DNA of 5,442 nt from Pseudomonadota bacterium (GTDB taxonomy: Bacteria > Pseudomonadota > Alphaproteobacteria > Sphingomonadales > Sphingomonadaceae): the NCBI GenBank assembly GCA_023416515.1, contig JAEZHP010000045.1, positions 1 through 5,442 on the forward strand. Direction: 5' to 3'. A program made the position numbers and the translations under genes. Under the pieces are notes generated by a model that was not told the origin of the DNA, did not search any database, and was given only the letters and a program-made list of their open reading frames with translations. Shown here piece by piece: positions 1 through 4,913 of this stretch. Position 1 is the stretch's first letter; each line of letters opens with the position of its first letter.

Positions 1-89
1 ACACGAGCAACGCCGCGCGTCTTCGTCGGCAGATGCGGCTCAAGACGCGCGAACTGCTCGTCCGTCAGCCAGAAGCAGTCCGATCCCAT
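1..89 (-). CDS. IS5-family transposase, N-terminus (partial, runs off the window)
   Basis: The ATG at 89-87 follows AGGGAG with 7 bases between. The 29 visible residues begin MGSDCFWLTDEQFARLEPHL, the typical IS5/IS427 transposase opening (small N-terminal DUF4096-like domain, motif FWLTDEQ.ARLEP). The catalytic DDE domain would lie beyond the window. The coding part is base-for-base identical to the copy at the right end. The family call is strong; activity is unknown. Confidence 0.85.
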   Translation of the reverse strand, partial: MGSDCFWLTDEQFARLEPHLPTKTRGVAR

Positions 90-162
90 CGGCGTTCTCC
101 CTCGAGGACGCCTCTGAATCACGCTTCACTCGATCTGCAAACCCCTTAATGGGTCCGGGCCC
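1..162 (-). mobile_element. IS5-family insertion sequence, left copy (5' end only)
   Basis: This is the upstream end of an IS5-family element, probably of the IS427 type. It holds the transposase start and about 70 bases of leader running to a tip at GGGCCC (157-162). The same sequence occurs inverted at 5281-5442 with two mismatches (positions 128 and 134 against 5315 and 5309). A TA dinucleotide (163-164) follows the tip, and one also sits outside the other copy, as expected for TA-targeting members of this family. The rest of the element lies beyond the window, so intactness cannot be judged. Confidence 0.85.
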
Positions 163-164
163 TA

Positions 165-253
165 GGGGCAGATGGCGGGTCCGGGATGTCGCCGTGTTTG
201 ACCTTTTGGAGCTCGATCTCCATGAGCTGACGCGAGGCTTCGGGATTGTCTTG
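165..253 (-). other. Unassigned open minus-strand frame interrupted by the IS5 element
   Basis: Downstream of an in-frame stop (256-254) a minus-strand frame stays open to the IS5 tip. It reads DNPEASRQL and then, from an ATG at 223, MEIELQKVKHGDIPDPP. The composition looks protein-like and the frame is cut at the insertion point. No ribosome binding site is evident and I do not recognise the protein. It may be the remains of a gene disrupted by the IS5, or chance. Confidence 0.2.
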
Positions 254-296
254 TCACTTGATGATCGAGCGGGCTCTGGAGGAATTGTTGGCGCAG

Positions 297-545
297 GCTT
301 CCCGCCGTTCTGTTCGCGAGTACCTCGACACGCTTGACGATGCGGCTGAGGGCGCGGCGAGCCCGACGACGCCGAAGTTCGTTTCGCGGTCCGATCCGGC
401 TGCGCAGTGGACCGGCGCGCACAAGGGCCACGCCTTTTTCGCCTACGCGACTGACTACCTGATTGACCTCAACCACGCGGTGATCGTCGACGTCGAGGCC
501 GCGCGTAAAGGCCGCGACTACGTGGTCACGCGATTTGCGCCGTGA
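297..545 (+). pseudogene. IS1182-family transposase, internal fragment
   Basis: The frame carries REYLDTLDDAA, then TPKFVSRSDPAAQWTGA, then HAFFAYATDYLIDL and HAVIVDVEA. This is the central part of IS1182-family DDE transposases, and the Asp in SDPAAQW is the likely first catalytic residue. Homology fades after VDVEA (about 500). The frame then adds RKGRDYVVTRFAP and stops at 543-545, which is not the family sequence, so a breakpoint lies near 500. No credible start exists: the frame opens only after a stop at 228-230, and the family's N-terminal third is missing. Normal transposases of this family are roughly 450-500 residues, so this is a remnant. The family's C-terminal part appears inverted at 2819-3409. 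Confidence 0.75.
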
Positions 546-682
546 GTGGAAGTCGCCTTGTTGTCATGAGTTCTGAACCATGACTATCCGTCGGTCGGCG
601 GACACATGACGTCGGCTATTGGCGCGTCGCCGAATGATGGCAGGTATATGATCATGTCGAGGGCTGCCTCTGGGAGGAGGCA

Positions 683-853
683 ATGCGCCAGCCTGACTTG
701 TTCCGCTTACCTCAAAAGCCATGGAACGCCGGTCGCCTCGTCGAACCGAAAGCACCGCTGAAGCCGAAGCAGCGGAGGCTTTGCCGTCCTGCATTTGGCA
801 TAAGCTCAACTGCCGGTGCCTCGTGGCGGCTCGATCCCGCAAGGCGGACGTGA
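683..853 (+). pseudogene. Tyrosine recombinase (phage-type integrase), N-terminal remnant
   Basis: The ATG at 683 sits behind a purine-rich GGGAGGAGG (672-680). The 56-residue product contains KPWNAGRLVEPKAPLKPKQ. This resembles the start of a group of proteobacterial integrases beginning PWN.GR..G.K.PLKPK, which then continue with a helix ending in SKLRGCDLV. Here the similarity stops near residue 32 (about 778). A garbled GC-rich stretch follows and ends at the stop 851-853. All catalytic residues (R, H, R, Y) are absent. Faint resemblance to the SKLRGCDLV coding sequence around 803-825 in shifted frames suggests decay by indels rather than a clean deletion. It cannot be active. Family call moderate. 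Confidence 0.55.
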
Positions 854-890
854 AAGGTCGCGCTCTTCGTCGATATGTCTGTTGGGGACG

Positions 891-1373
891 TCAGACGACG
901 GCCATCAGGTTCCCCGCAGCAGTCAGAAGGTCCGCGGTGACGCCCAGGGCAGCCGCCGACTGTTTGGCCTTGGCGATCGTGGCTCTGATGTCCTGGGCTG
1001 ATTGCCTGAACTTCGCGGTGAAGGGCGCGTATTGCCCGGCGTTCGCGGCGAGCAGGGCGTTCGCCGTCGCGATCCGTTCGTCCCTCAGGGCGTTCATCTG
1101 CTTCTGGTACTGCTTCAGCGCGGCGTCGTCAGCTCCGTGGGCGACCTTCACCAGGATGTCGCGGGCTGCGTCGAGCCCGACAAGCGCCTGCCTCAGCGAA
1201 AGGGCCTTTGCGGTCGACCCCGCGCCGGCGATCTGTGCGAGCTTTCCGGTGATCGTGTGAAAGCCTTCGATGAGCGAAGAGATCGTGGATTGCGCAGGAA
1301 TCGGGTGCGCGAGAACCTCGCGATCATAGGCCGCGGTCTCGGTGTCGAATTCCGCTCGGGGGTCGTCAGTCAT
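891..1373 (-). CDS. Hypothetical helical protein, second gene of the lipoprotein operon
   Basis: A 160-residue protein without signal peptide, membrane segment, Cys or Trp. It starts MTDDPRAEFDTETAAYD and is rich in Ala, Leu, Gln and Lys. Long heptad-compatible stretches (about residues 30-75, 82-112 and 116-155) suggest an all-alpha bundle. The ATG (1373-1371) overlaps the TGA of the lipoprotein gene by one base, in TGATG. GGGGAA (1386-1381) lies 7 bases upstream. A TTG one codon earlier is less likely. The one-base overlap implies translational coupling and fixed stoichiometry with the lipoprotein. I do not recognise the family. By location it is probably a cytoplasmic partner, though nothing rules out export by a non-classical route. 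No terminator is evident after the stop. Confidence 0.75.
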   Translation of the reverse strand: MTDDPRAEFDTETAAYDREVLAHPIPAQSTISSLIEGFHTITGKLAQIAGAGSTAKALSLRQALVGLDAARDILVKVAHGADDAALKQYQKQMNALRDERIATANALLAANAGQYAPFTAKFRQSAQDIRATIAKAKQSAAALGVTADLLTAAGNLMAVV

Positions 1374-2305
1374 CAATGCATTCCCCGGTTGGCCGAAGCT
1401 GGCGGCGGATCAATGGGCCCGATAACAGAGGGCGGCGTTGCGGGCGGCGTCGGCGTCACCTTGGCGGCGGCGATAACCGCCGTCAGACCCGTTGCCAGCC
1501 CGAGAAGCCGGGCGGAGGCGACCGTCGGGTCTTCTTCGCCCTTGGCCAGGGCGTCGTGCGCGCGGGCGATACCGTCGAGAACGTCGGCATAATTGCTCGC
1601 CGCCGCTGTGGCGGCTGCGAGCGCCCGAAATTCCCTTCGGGCGGCCTTGTACCGTTCGTACCGTCCCATGGCGTTCACCCTCGGCCTAAAAGTTCTGAGC
1701 TGGAGGTCCACGTTGATTTGGTACGCGGCCAGCTGCGTGACGGCGTTGCCGTAGATGACGCCGAGGTCCTCCTTCAGAAACGCGACCAAAATCTTGATGT
1801 CGGCATTGCGCTCGCGGATGATTTCCTGCGCGCGGCGAGTGTATTTGTCGGCGACCACGATGCCGAGCCCGCGGCCCGCCATTTTCGCGATCGGCGCGGC
1901 GATGGCGAGGCCGGGGAACGCCTCCAGGATTTTCGACGCCGCTTCGCCGACCCTCGCTCCGGCGTCCTCAATTTTCTTTAGCGAGGCGTCTGCGCTGAGA
2001 TCCTTGAGCGCCTTGCCATAGTCGGCGATTGCGGCGATCGCCTCGCGGCGGATCGCGACTTGGCCAGCGTCAGTGTAGGACGCCGGCTTGTCGACCACGG
2101 TGGCCGGGCCGCCGCGAACATAGAGCATCGCCTGGTCTTCTTCGCCGATGGCGATCGCAATCTGCTTGTCTGCCCCCGCGACGGCGTCGAGCGCGGTCGA
2201 GCCGGCGGTCACAGCGACGCCGAAGGCCTCAACCTTCGTGGCCGACGGCGCGGTCGCGCATCCCGCAAGCGCCACGCCAAGCGCGGCCAGTCCGACATGT
2301 TTCAT
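1373..2305 (-). CDS. Hypothetical lipoprotein (310 aa), first gene of the operon
   Basis: The chosen ATG at 2305 gives a lipoprotein signal: K2 and H3, a hydrophobic core (GLAALGVALAG) and lipobox LAGC with Cys16. Cys16 is the only cysteine, so it would be lipidated after SPaseII cleavage. Ala at +2 predicts outer-membrane sorting by the enterobacterial rule. The frame opens further upstream, but that extension runs through the promoter region and reads as non-coding. The mature part is mainly helical (about 85-130 and 155-255). A hydrophobic Ala/Gly stretch lies near 128-152 and another near 266-283. It ends in a Pro/Thr-rich tail (284-302), a likely flexible linker. A G-run (2315-2310) is a weak ribosome site. 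I do not recognise the family. It is translationally coupled to the 160-aa protein and, by inference, tethers that complex or function to the envelope. Confidence 0.75.
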   Translation of the reverse strand: MKHVGLAALGVALAGCATAPSATKVEAFGVAVTAGSTALDAVAGADKQIAIAIGEEDQAMLYVRGGPATVVDKPASYTDAGQVAIRREAIAAIADYGKALKDLSADASLKKIEDAGARVGEAASKILEAFPGLAIAAPIAKMAGRGLGIVVADKYTRRAQEIIRERNADIKILVAFLKEDLGVIYGNAVTQLAAYQINVDLQLRTFRPRVNAMGRYERYKAARREFRALAAATAAASNYADVLDGIARAHDALAKGEEDPTVASARLLGLATGLTAVIAAAKVTPTPPATPPSVIGPIDPPPASANRGMH

Positions 2306-2313
2306 TGGGCCCC

Positions 2314-2328
2314 CCGACCATAGGTCGG
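2314..2328. promoter_or_regulatory. Perfect inverted repeat next to the lipoprotein start
   Basis: CCGACC-ATA-GGTCGG is a perfect 6-bp palindrome with a 3-base centre, 9 bases upstream of the lipoprotein ATG. It spans the predicted transcription start. It could be an operator half-site pair or a small 5' UTR hairpin that masks the weak ribosome site. A palindrome of this size can occur by chance in GC-rich DNA, so this is tentative. Confidence 0.35.
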
Positions 2329-2331
2329 ACG

Positions 2332-2361
2332 ATAATAGAGACGGCGGACGGCACAATGCAA
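2332..2361 (-). promoter_or_regulatory. Possible sigma-70-type promoter for the lipoprotein operon
   Basis: On the minus strand TTGCAT (2361-2356) and TATTAT (2337-2332) are separated by 18 bases. The -10 matches the consensus at 5 of 6 positions and the -35 at only 3 of 6. The expected start is near 2325, giving a leader of about 20 bases to the ATG at 2305. It is the best promoter-like site in front of the operon and lies in an AT-richer patch. Confidence 0.4.
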
Positions 2362-2378
2362 TCCCAGGTAGACGCCCA

Positions 2379-2394
2379 TAAGTAGGTCTACTTA
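2379..2394. promoter_or_regulatory. 16-bp palindrome upstream of the operon promoter
   Basis: TAAGTAG-GT-CTACTTA has two perfect 7-bp arms with a 2-base centre. It lies 17 bases upstream of the proposed -35. Its AT-rich make-up stands out against the GC-rich surroundings, and the position suits an activator or repressor site for the lipoprotein operon. Neither a regulator gene nor a second copy of the motif was seen in the window. Confidence 0.4.
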
Positions 2395-2399
2395 ATTTA

Positions 2400-2726
2400 T
2401 GAGCCCCAGCAATGACTCGCTCCGGGCGCGTCGGGACCTTGTGCCGCGTCGAGAGGTGCTTGCCGAGCATAAGGCACGCCACGCGTTCGTTGACGCGAGC
2501 TTGCTCACCACGCGATCCACGCAGTCCAGGAATTCGTCATCGCGCCCCGGCCGAAAGTCGGGCCCAAACTGGGCACCGTGGGGCCGTGTCAAACTCGCGC
2601 TTGATTGTCGAAAACGAGGATCCCGGTGCTGCGCACGGTGTTGTAGGTCAGGAAGGCCGTCTCTGTTTCGGCCGAGCGTCAACGTCTCCTAATGGCGCCA
2701 ACCGGCTGTAGGGCGTGGGTCTGGGG
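2400..2726. other. Stretch without a convincing gene
   Basis: Frames are open on both strands but none has family resemblance together with a good start. The minus-strand frame 2682-2392 has a TTG start behind AGGAG and contains DDEFLDCVDRVVSKLA. Another minus frame reads ETETAFLTYNTVRSTGI before a stop near 2593. These could be decayed pieces of genes fused by indels, but I cannot assign them. No RNA gene or array was seen. Confidence 0.3.
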
Positions 2727-3409
2727 CTGACCGATTGTGTTGAAGAAGTCCGCTGTTGGAAGGCGTCACCCACGGCTCGAACTGATCGCAGGGCGGGGGC
2801 GAGCGAAGCGTTGGGCTATTAGGCTGGGATCGGGCTCGGCGTCGGGACCAGCTTCGCCAGTTTCCTGAGGTTTTGGGCGGTGGCGGCAAGCAGGAACTCG
2901 TCTCGGGCTCCGCATGGTCCTCGAAGGCGTAGCCGGTCGAGCCGCAGGATACGCTTCAGGTGCGCGAACAGCATCTCGACCTTCTTTCGCTCGCGCCGGG
3001 AGGTCGCGTAGGCGTCGGTCCTGGCGATGTCGCGCGCCATGTCACGGGCGCCTTCGTGGATCGAGCGCGGGATCTTGCGCGCCGGCGTGTTCGGGCAGCA
3101 CTGCGGTTTCAGGGAGCAGGCGTCGCAGTCGAACTTGCTGGCGCGATAGCGGATCATGCCGTCGTCGCCGGCGAGCGGAGCCGAGGTCCGGTAGACCCTC
3201 TGCCGGGGTCTCAGCTCCTTCCCGGCCGGGCAGGTGTAAAGATCGCGGGCGTGGTCATACGGGAAGTCTGAACGGCTGAACGTGCCGTCGGTCCGGGCGC
3301 TCTTGTCGAACACCGGGATGTGCGGCTCGATCCCGCGTTCATGGACCAGCCAGGCGAGCGTCTCGGCCGCACCATAGGCGCTGTCGGCTGTGATCCGGCG
3401 TGGAATTGG
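2727..3409 (-). mobile_element. Remnant of an IS1182-family element (3' half)
   Basis: This contains the 3' half of the transposase plus about 90 bases of downstream sequence. The outer limit is set at ACCGATTGTGTTGAAGAAG (2730-2748). On the minus strand that reads as a CTTCTTCAACA motif like those near IS1182-family ends. The limit is inferred, and no partner terminal repeat can be seen because the other end is lost at the ISL3 junction near 3410. Confidence 0.4.
2819..3409 (-). pseudogene. IS1182-family transposase, C-terminal fragment
   Basis: The conserved IS1182 C-terminal half reads in order ITADSAYGAAETLAWLV, GIEPHIPVFDKS, a cysteine-bearing segment (CPAGKELR, CDAC, CCPN), IHEGARDMARDIARTDAY, then RERKKVEMLFAHLKRIL. 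It finishes in AATAQNLRKLAKL and stops at TAA (2821-2819). The Asp of TADSAYG and the Glu of KKVEMLF are the likely second and third catalytic residues, so the catalytic core here is complete apart from the missing N-terminal half. The frame extends to a GTG at 3445, but its first dozen residues come from the neighbouring ISL3 end, so homology begins near 3409. Non-functional as a transposase. Confidence 0.85.
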
Positions 3410-3463
3410 ACGCCGATAGAGGGTCAAAGTTCGGGTCTGACGCACTTTCGATGATGCGCTTTG
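3410..3463. other. Junction: probable 3' end of an ISL3 element inserted in IS1182
   Basis: Between the stop of the ISL3 transposase (3464-3466) and the first IS1182-like codons (about 3409) lie some 50 bases with no coding signal. On the minus strand they include GAAAGTGCGTCAGACCCG, which has the character of an ISL3-type end. The exact element tip and any 8-base target duplication cannot be fixed because the other ISL3 end is missing. Confidence 0.4.
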
Positions 3464-4201
3464 CTACTCGGCGCCAATGAGCCGGGCCTCGAGGAGGTCC
3501 AGCTTGGCGCGACCGTACATCTGGCGCTTGATGAGCTTGAGCCTGGTGATCTGGCCTTCGGTCTGGCCGTTGGACCATGGCTCGACCAGCGCTGCGCGCA
3601 CGGCGGCACGGTCGCGAACGATGCCGCGCGTGAACGGGGCGAGCAGGCTGAGTGATGCGTCCGCGATCCAGGAGTCGAGCTCCTGGCTGGCGTCGCGCCG
3701 GACCATCGCGTGGAAGCGGTCGAGCAAGGCGCGCGCTTGAGCGAGCTCGGGGGCCGCGGCTTCGATCGAAGCGACGAGGATCGCGTCGCCCCTGGTGAGC
3801 CGGTCGCGCTCGGTCGTCATCGCTTTGGCGATCGTCTTCGCGGAAGGCGCCCGCTGGATCTGACGAAGCTCCGTCGCCTCGGCGCGTCGCCGCCTGGTCG
3901 CCCATTCCGCGACGACGCGAAGCGAGCCCTGGAAGCCCTGCCTCCGCAGACGCCTCCATAGCTCAGCGCCGTTCGTGCAGCCTTCAGTCCACTGGGCGTC
4001 GAGGATCGGCAGCCAGGGCTCGAGCGAGCTTTGGCGCGTCCGGAAGACGTCAGCATGCTCGCCGCGCAGGATCCGCCGCACCGTGCCGCGTGCGAGCGCC
4101 GTCCGCCGGACGATCGCCTTGATCGGCGCCCCTTCACGAGCCATGCCGAGAACGGCGTCATCGGCTCGCGCGCGACGCTGATAACCCTCGTACTGCACCA
4201 A
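3464..4201 (-). pseudogene. ISL3-family transposase, C-terminal half
   Basis: Visible are a helix-turn-helix (about residues 15-47, REGAPIKAIVRRTALARGTV), a linker with WTEGCTNGAELWRRLRRQGF (71-90), and the highly conserved end WSNGQTEGQITRLKLIKRQM (209-228) followed by YGRAKLDLLEARLIG. The Glu of QTEG is the likely last residue of the DDE triad. The two Asp residues and the N-terminal zinc-binding region are missing. Family members usually have about 400-550 residues, so roughly half is lost. The only start is a TTG at 4201 inside a hairpin. The frame extends open to the stop of the HdeA-family gene (4250) without adding family sequence. The breakpoint is thus between 4201 and 4249. Confidence 0.85.
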
Positions 4202-4210
4202 GTACGAGGG
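4185..4210 (-). terminator. Hairpin downstream of the HdeA-family gene
   Basis: CCCTCGTACT (4185-4194) and AGTACGAGGG (4201-4210) form a perfect 10-bp stem with a 6-base loop. It starts 40 bases after the chaperone stop. On the minus strand it is followed only by TTATC, so it lacks a proper U-tract and would be a weak intrinsic terminator at best. It also coincides with the truncated 5' end of the ISL3 transposase, so it may mark the rearrangement junction instead. Confidence 0.35.
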
Positions 4211-4249
4211 CGGAGGCTGAATGCCTTCGCCGTTGCCGACGCAGATCAG

Positions 4250-4618
4250 TCAGAGTTTCTTCAATTCGGCTTCGACCTTGCTCCAGAAGGAGGCCGTCGG
4301 GGCCTTTCTGCATTCATCGATGACGATAGGGGTCACTCGGGCCACGCCCTCGACGTCGATCTCGACGACGTCCGGCTTCGTCTGGCCGTTCTGATAGCCC
4401 GCGGCCCAGGCGACGAGGTTCGGCTTGAACGTCTCGTCGAGCGCGTTAAATTCCTCGCAAGTGACCTTCGCCATCGGCTTCTTGGCAATGGCCGAGGCCT
4501 TGGCCGGAGCTTTGGCGCTGTCCGTTCCGGTCGAAGTGGTCTGCGCCTGCCCCATCACCGCCGAGGTCGCGAGCGCACACGTCGCAATCAGTACAGTTCC
4601 AGCAAAGCGCGTCAGCAT
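4250..4618 (-). CDS. hdeA: HdeA-family periplasmic acid-stress chaperone
   Basis: The 122-residue precursor has a signal peptide (MLTRFAGTVLIATCALATSA, cleavage probably after GQA near residue 26) and an Ala/Lys/Pro-rich linker (about 30-50). The HdeA domain follows (51-122). Diagnostic features are VTCEEFNALDETFKP, GYQNGQTKPDVVEIDVEGV, VTPIVIDEC and a C-terminal FWSKVEAELKKL. Cys54 and Cys103 correspond to the disulphide pair of HdeA (spacing 49 here, 48 in Escherichia coli). HdeA binds periplasmic proteins unfolding at low pH and prevents aggregation. The start at 4618 is chosen over the GTG at 4633 because AGGAGG (4629-4624) lies 5 bases before it. The long linker is unlike the E. coli protein. 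It looks intact and possibly sits under a stress promoter. Orthology to E. coli hdeA is by family only. Confidence 0.9.
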   Translation of the reverse strand: MLTRFAGTVLIATCALATSAVMGQAQTTSTGTDSAKAPAKASAIAKKPMAKVTCEEFNALDETFKPNLVAWAAGYQNGQTKPDVVEIDVEGVARVTPIVIDECRKAPTASFWSKVEAELKKL

Positions 4619-4656
4619 GATCGCCTCCTGCACGAGTTATCAGCCCCGCCTTTGAC

Positions 4657-4681
4657 AACACGGACTTGCTGGGATCGTTCC
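4657..4681 (-). promoter_or_regulatory. EcfG-type general stress promoter candidate for the HdeA-family gene
   Basis: On the minus strand GGAAC (4681-4677) and TGTT (4660-4657) are 16 bases apart. The alphaproteobacterial general-stress sigma factor EcfG recognises GGAAC-N16/17-cGTT, so this differs at one base. Transcription would begin near 4650, leaving about a 30-base leader to the ATG at 4618. Stress control suits an acid-stress chaperone. The match rests on eight of nine defined bases and has not been tested against chance. Confidence 0.45.
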
Positions 4682-4826
4682 TGAACGCAAGGACATGCGC
4701 GCGCAGGAATACGCATGTCGCGGCCCCCGCGAGGGTGACGAGGCTCTCCGGCAGCTCCAGATAGAATCCGGCCACGACCACAAGCCCGGCGGCCAGCGCT
4801 GCGACGGCGTAGATGTCGGACCGCAA
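4674..4826 (-). pseudogene. TRIC/UPF0126 family membrane channel, C-terminal fragment
   Basis: The frame reads LRSDIYAVAALAAGLVVVAG, then ESLVTLAGAATCVFLRAHVL and AFRND. LRSDIYA.AAL followed by two membrane helices matches the end of the trimeric intracellular cation channel (UPF0126, YicG/YadS-like) family, helices six and seven of a roughly 200-residue protein. Upstream of LRSDIY the GGxxRD repeat and five helices are missing. Downstream the frame runs on without a natural stop into the HdeA-family gene, so the 3' end is not native either. No start codon with a ribosome site is present. It is a remnant on the same strand just behind the chaperone promoter. Confidence 0.55.
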
Positions 4827-4828
4827 GA

Positions 4829-4912
4829 AGCCCTGTAAATCTCGCCGGCGAGCGTCTCGATCTGCCGCGTCGTCAAATCAAGTGGCTCGTCGCCGGCTTC
4901 GCGGGCGCGAGC
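4829..4912 (-). pseudogene. Tyrosine-recombinase-like fragment (about 28 codons)
   Basis: The minus-strand frame reads AREAGDEPLDLTTRQIETLA then GEIYRA. Phrases of the type LT.RQ.EALAGE.YR are found early in DUF6538-type phage integrases, in the arm before the core-binding domain. Homology, if real, ends on one side at the TRIC fragment (4826) and on the other at the IS3 fragment (4914). The piece is too short for certainty. Confidence 0.3.
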
Positions 4913-4913
4913 C

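Larger units (their letters stand above)
1..164. repeat. Terminal inverted repeat shared with 5279-5442
   Basis: Bases 1-164 are the reverse complement of 5279-5442 with only two mismatches. The outer 127 bases match exactly and the first mismatch is at base 128. Biologically this is two inverted copies of one IS5 end. The exact 127-base block is also the length expected when an assembler with k=127 stops a contig at a repeat. Confidence 0.9.

Noticed and set aside
721..2385. Several long plus-strand open frames (for example 721-1260, 1002-1592, 1376-1981, 2029-2385)
   Set aside because: They lie antisense to the coupled lipoprotein operon, are Arg/Pro/Gly-rich as expected for shadows of GC-rich genes, lack ribosome sites and match no family.
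1373..2482. Lipoprotein start 59 codons upstream at 2482
   Set aside because: The extension runs through the promoter and palindromes, is not conserved-looking, and would bury the lipoprotein signal peptide.
2399..2692. 97-codon plus-strand ORF with ATG at 2399
   Set aside because: No ribosome site, Arg/Ser-rich composition, no recognisable motif, and competing frames on the other strand.
3339..3961. Open frames on both strands overlapping the ISL3 transposase
   Set aside because: Arg/Pro-rich shadow translations of the clear ISL3 frame; no family signal.
4031..4684. 217-codon plus-strand open frame across the ISL3 and HdeA regions
   Set aside because: It is antisense to the HdeA-family gene, which has a signal peptide, conserved cysteines and a ribosome site; composition is shadow-like.
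4446..4826. A single 126-residue protein joining the TRIC end to the sequence inside the HdeA-family gene
   Set aside because: Only the first 51 residues or so show family sequence; the rest is an out-of-frame reading of the chaperone gene.
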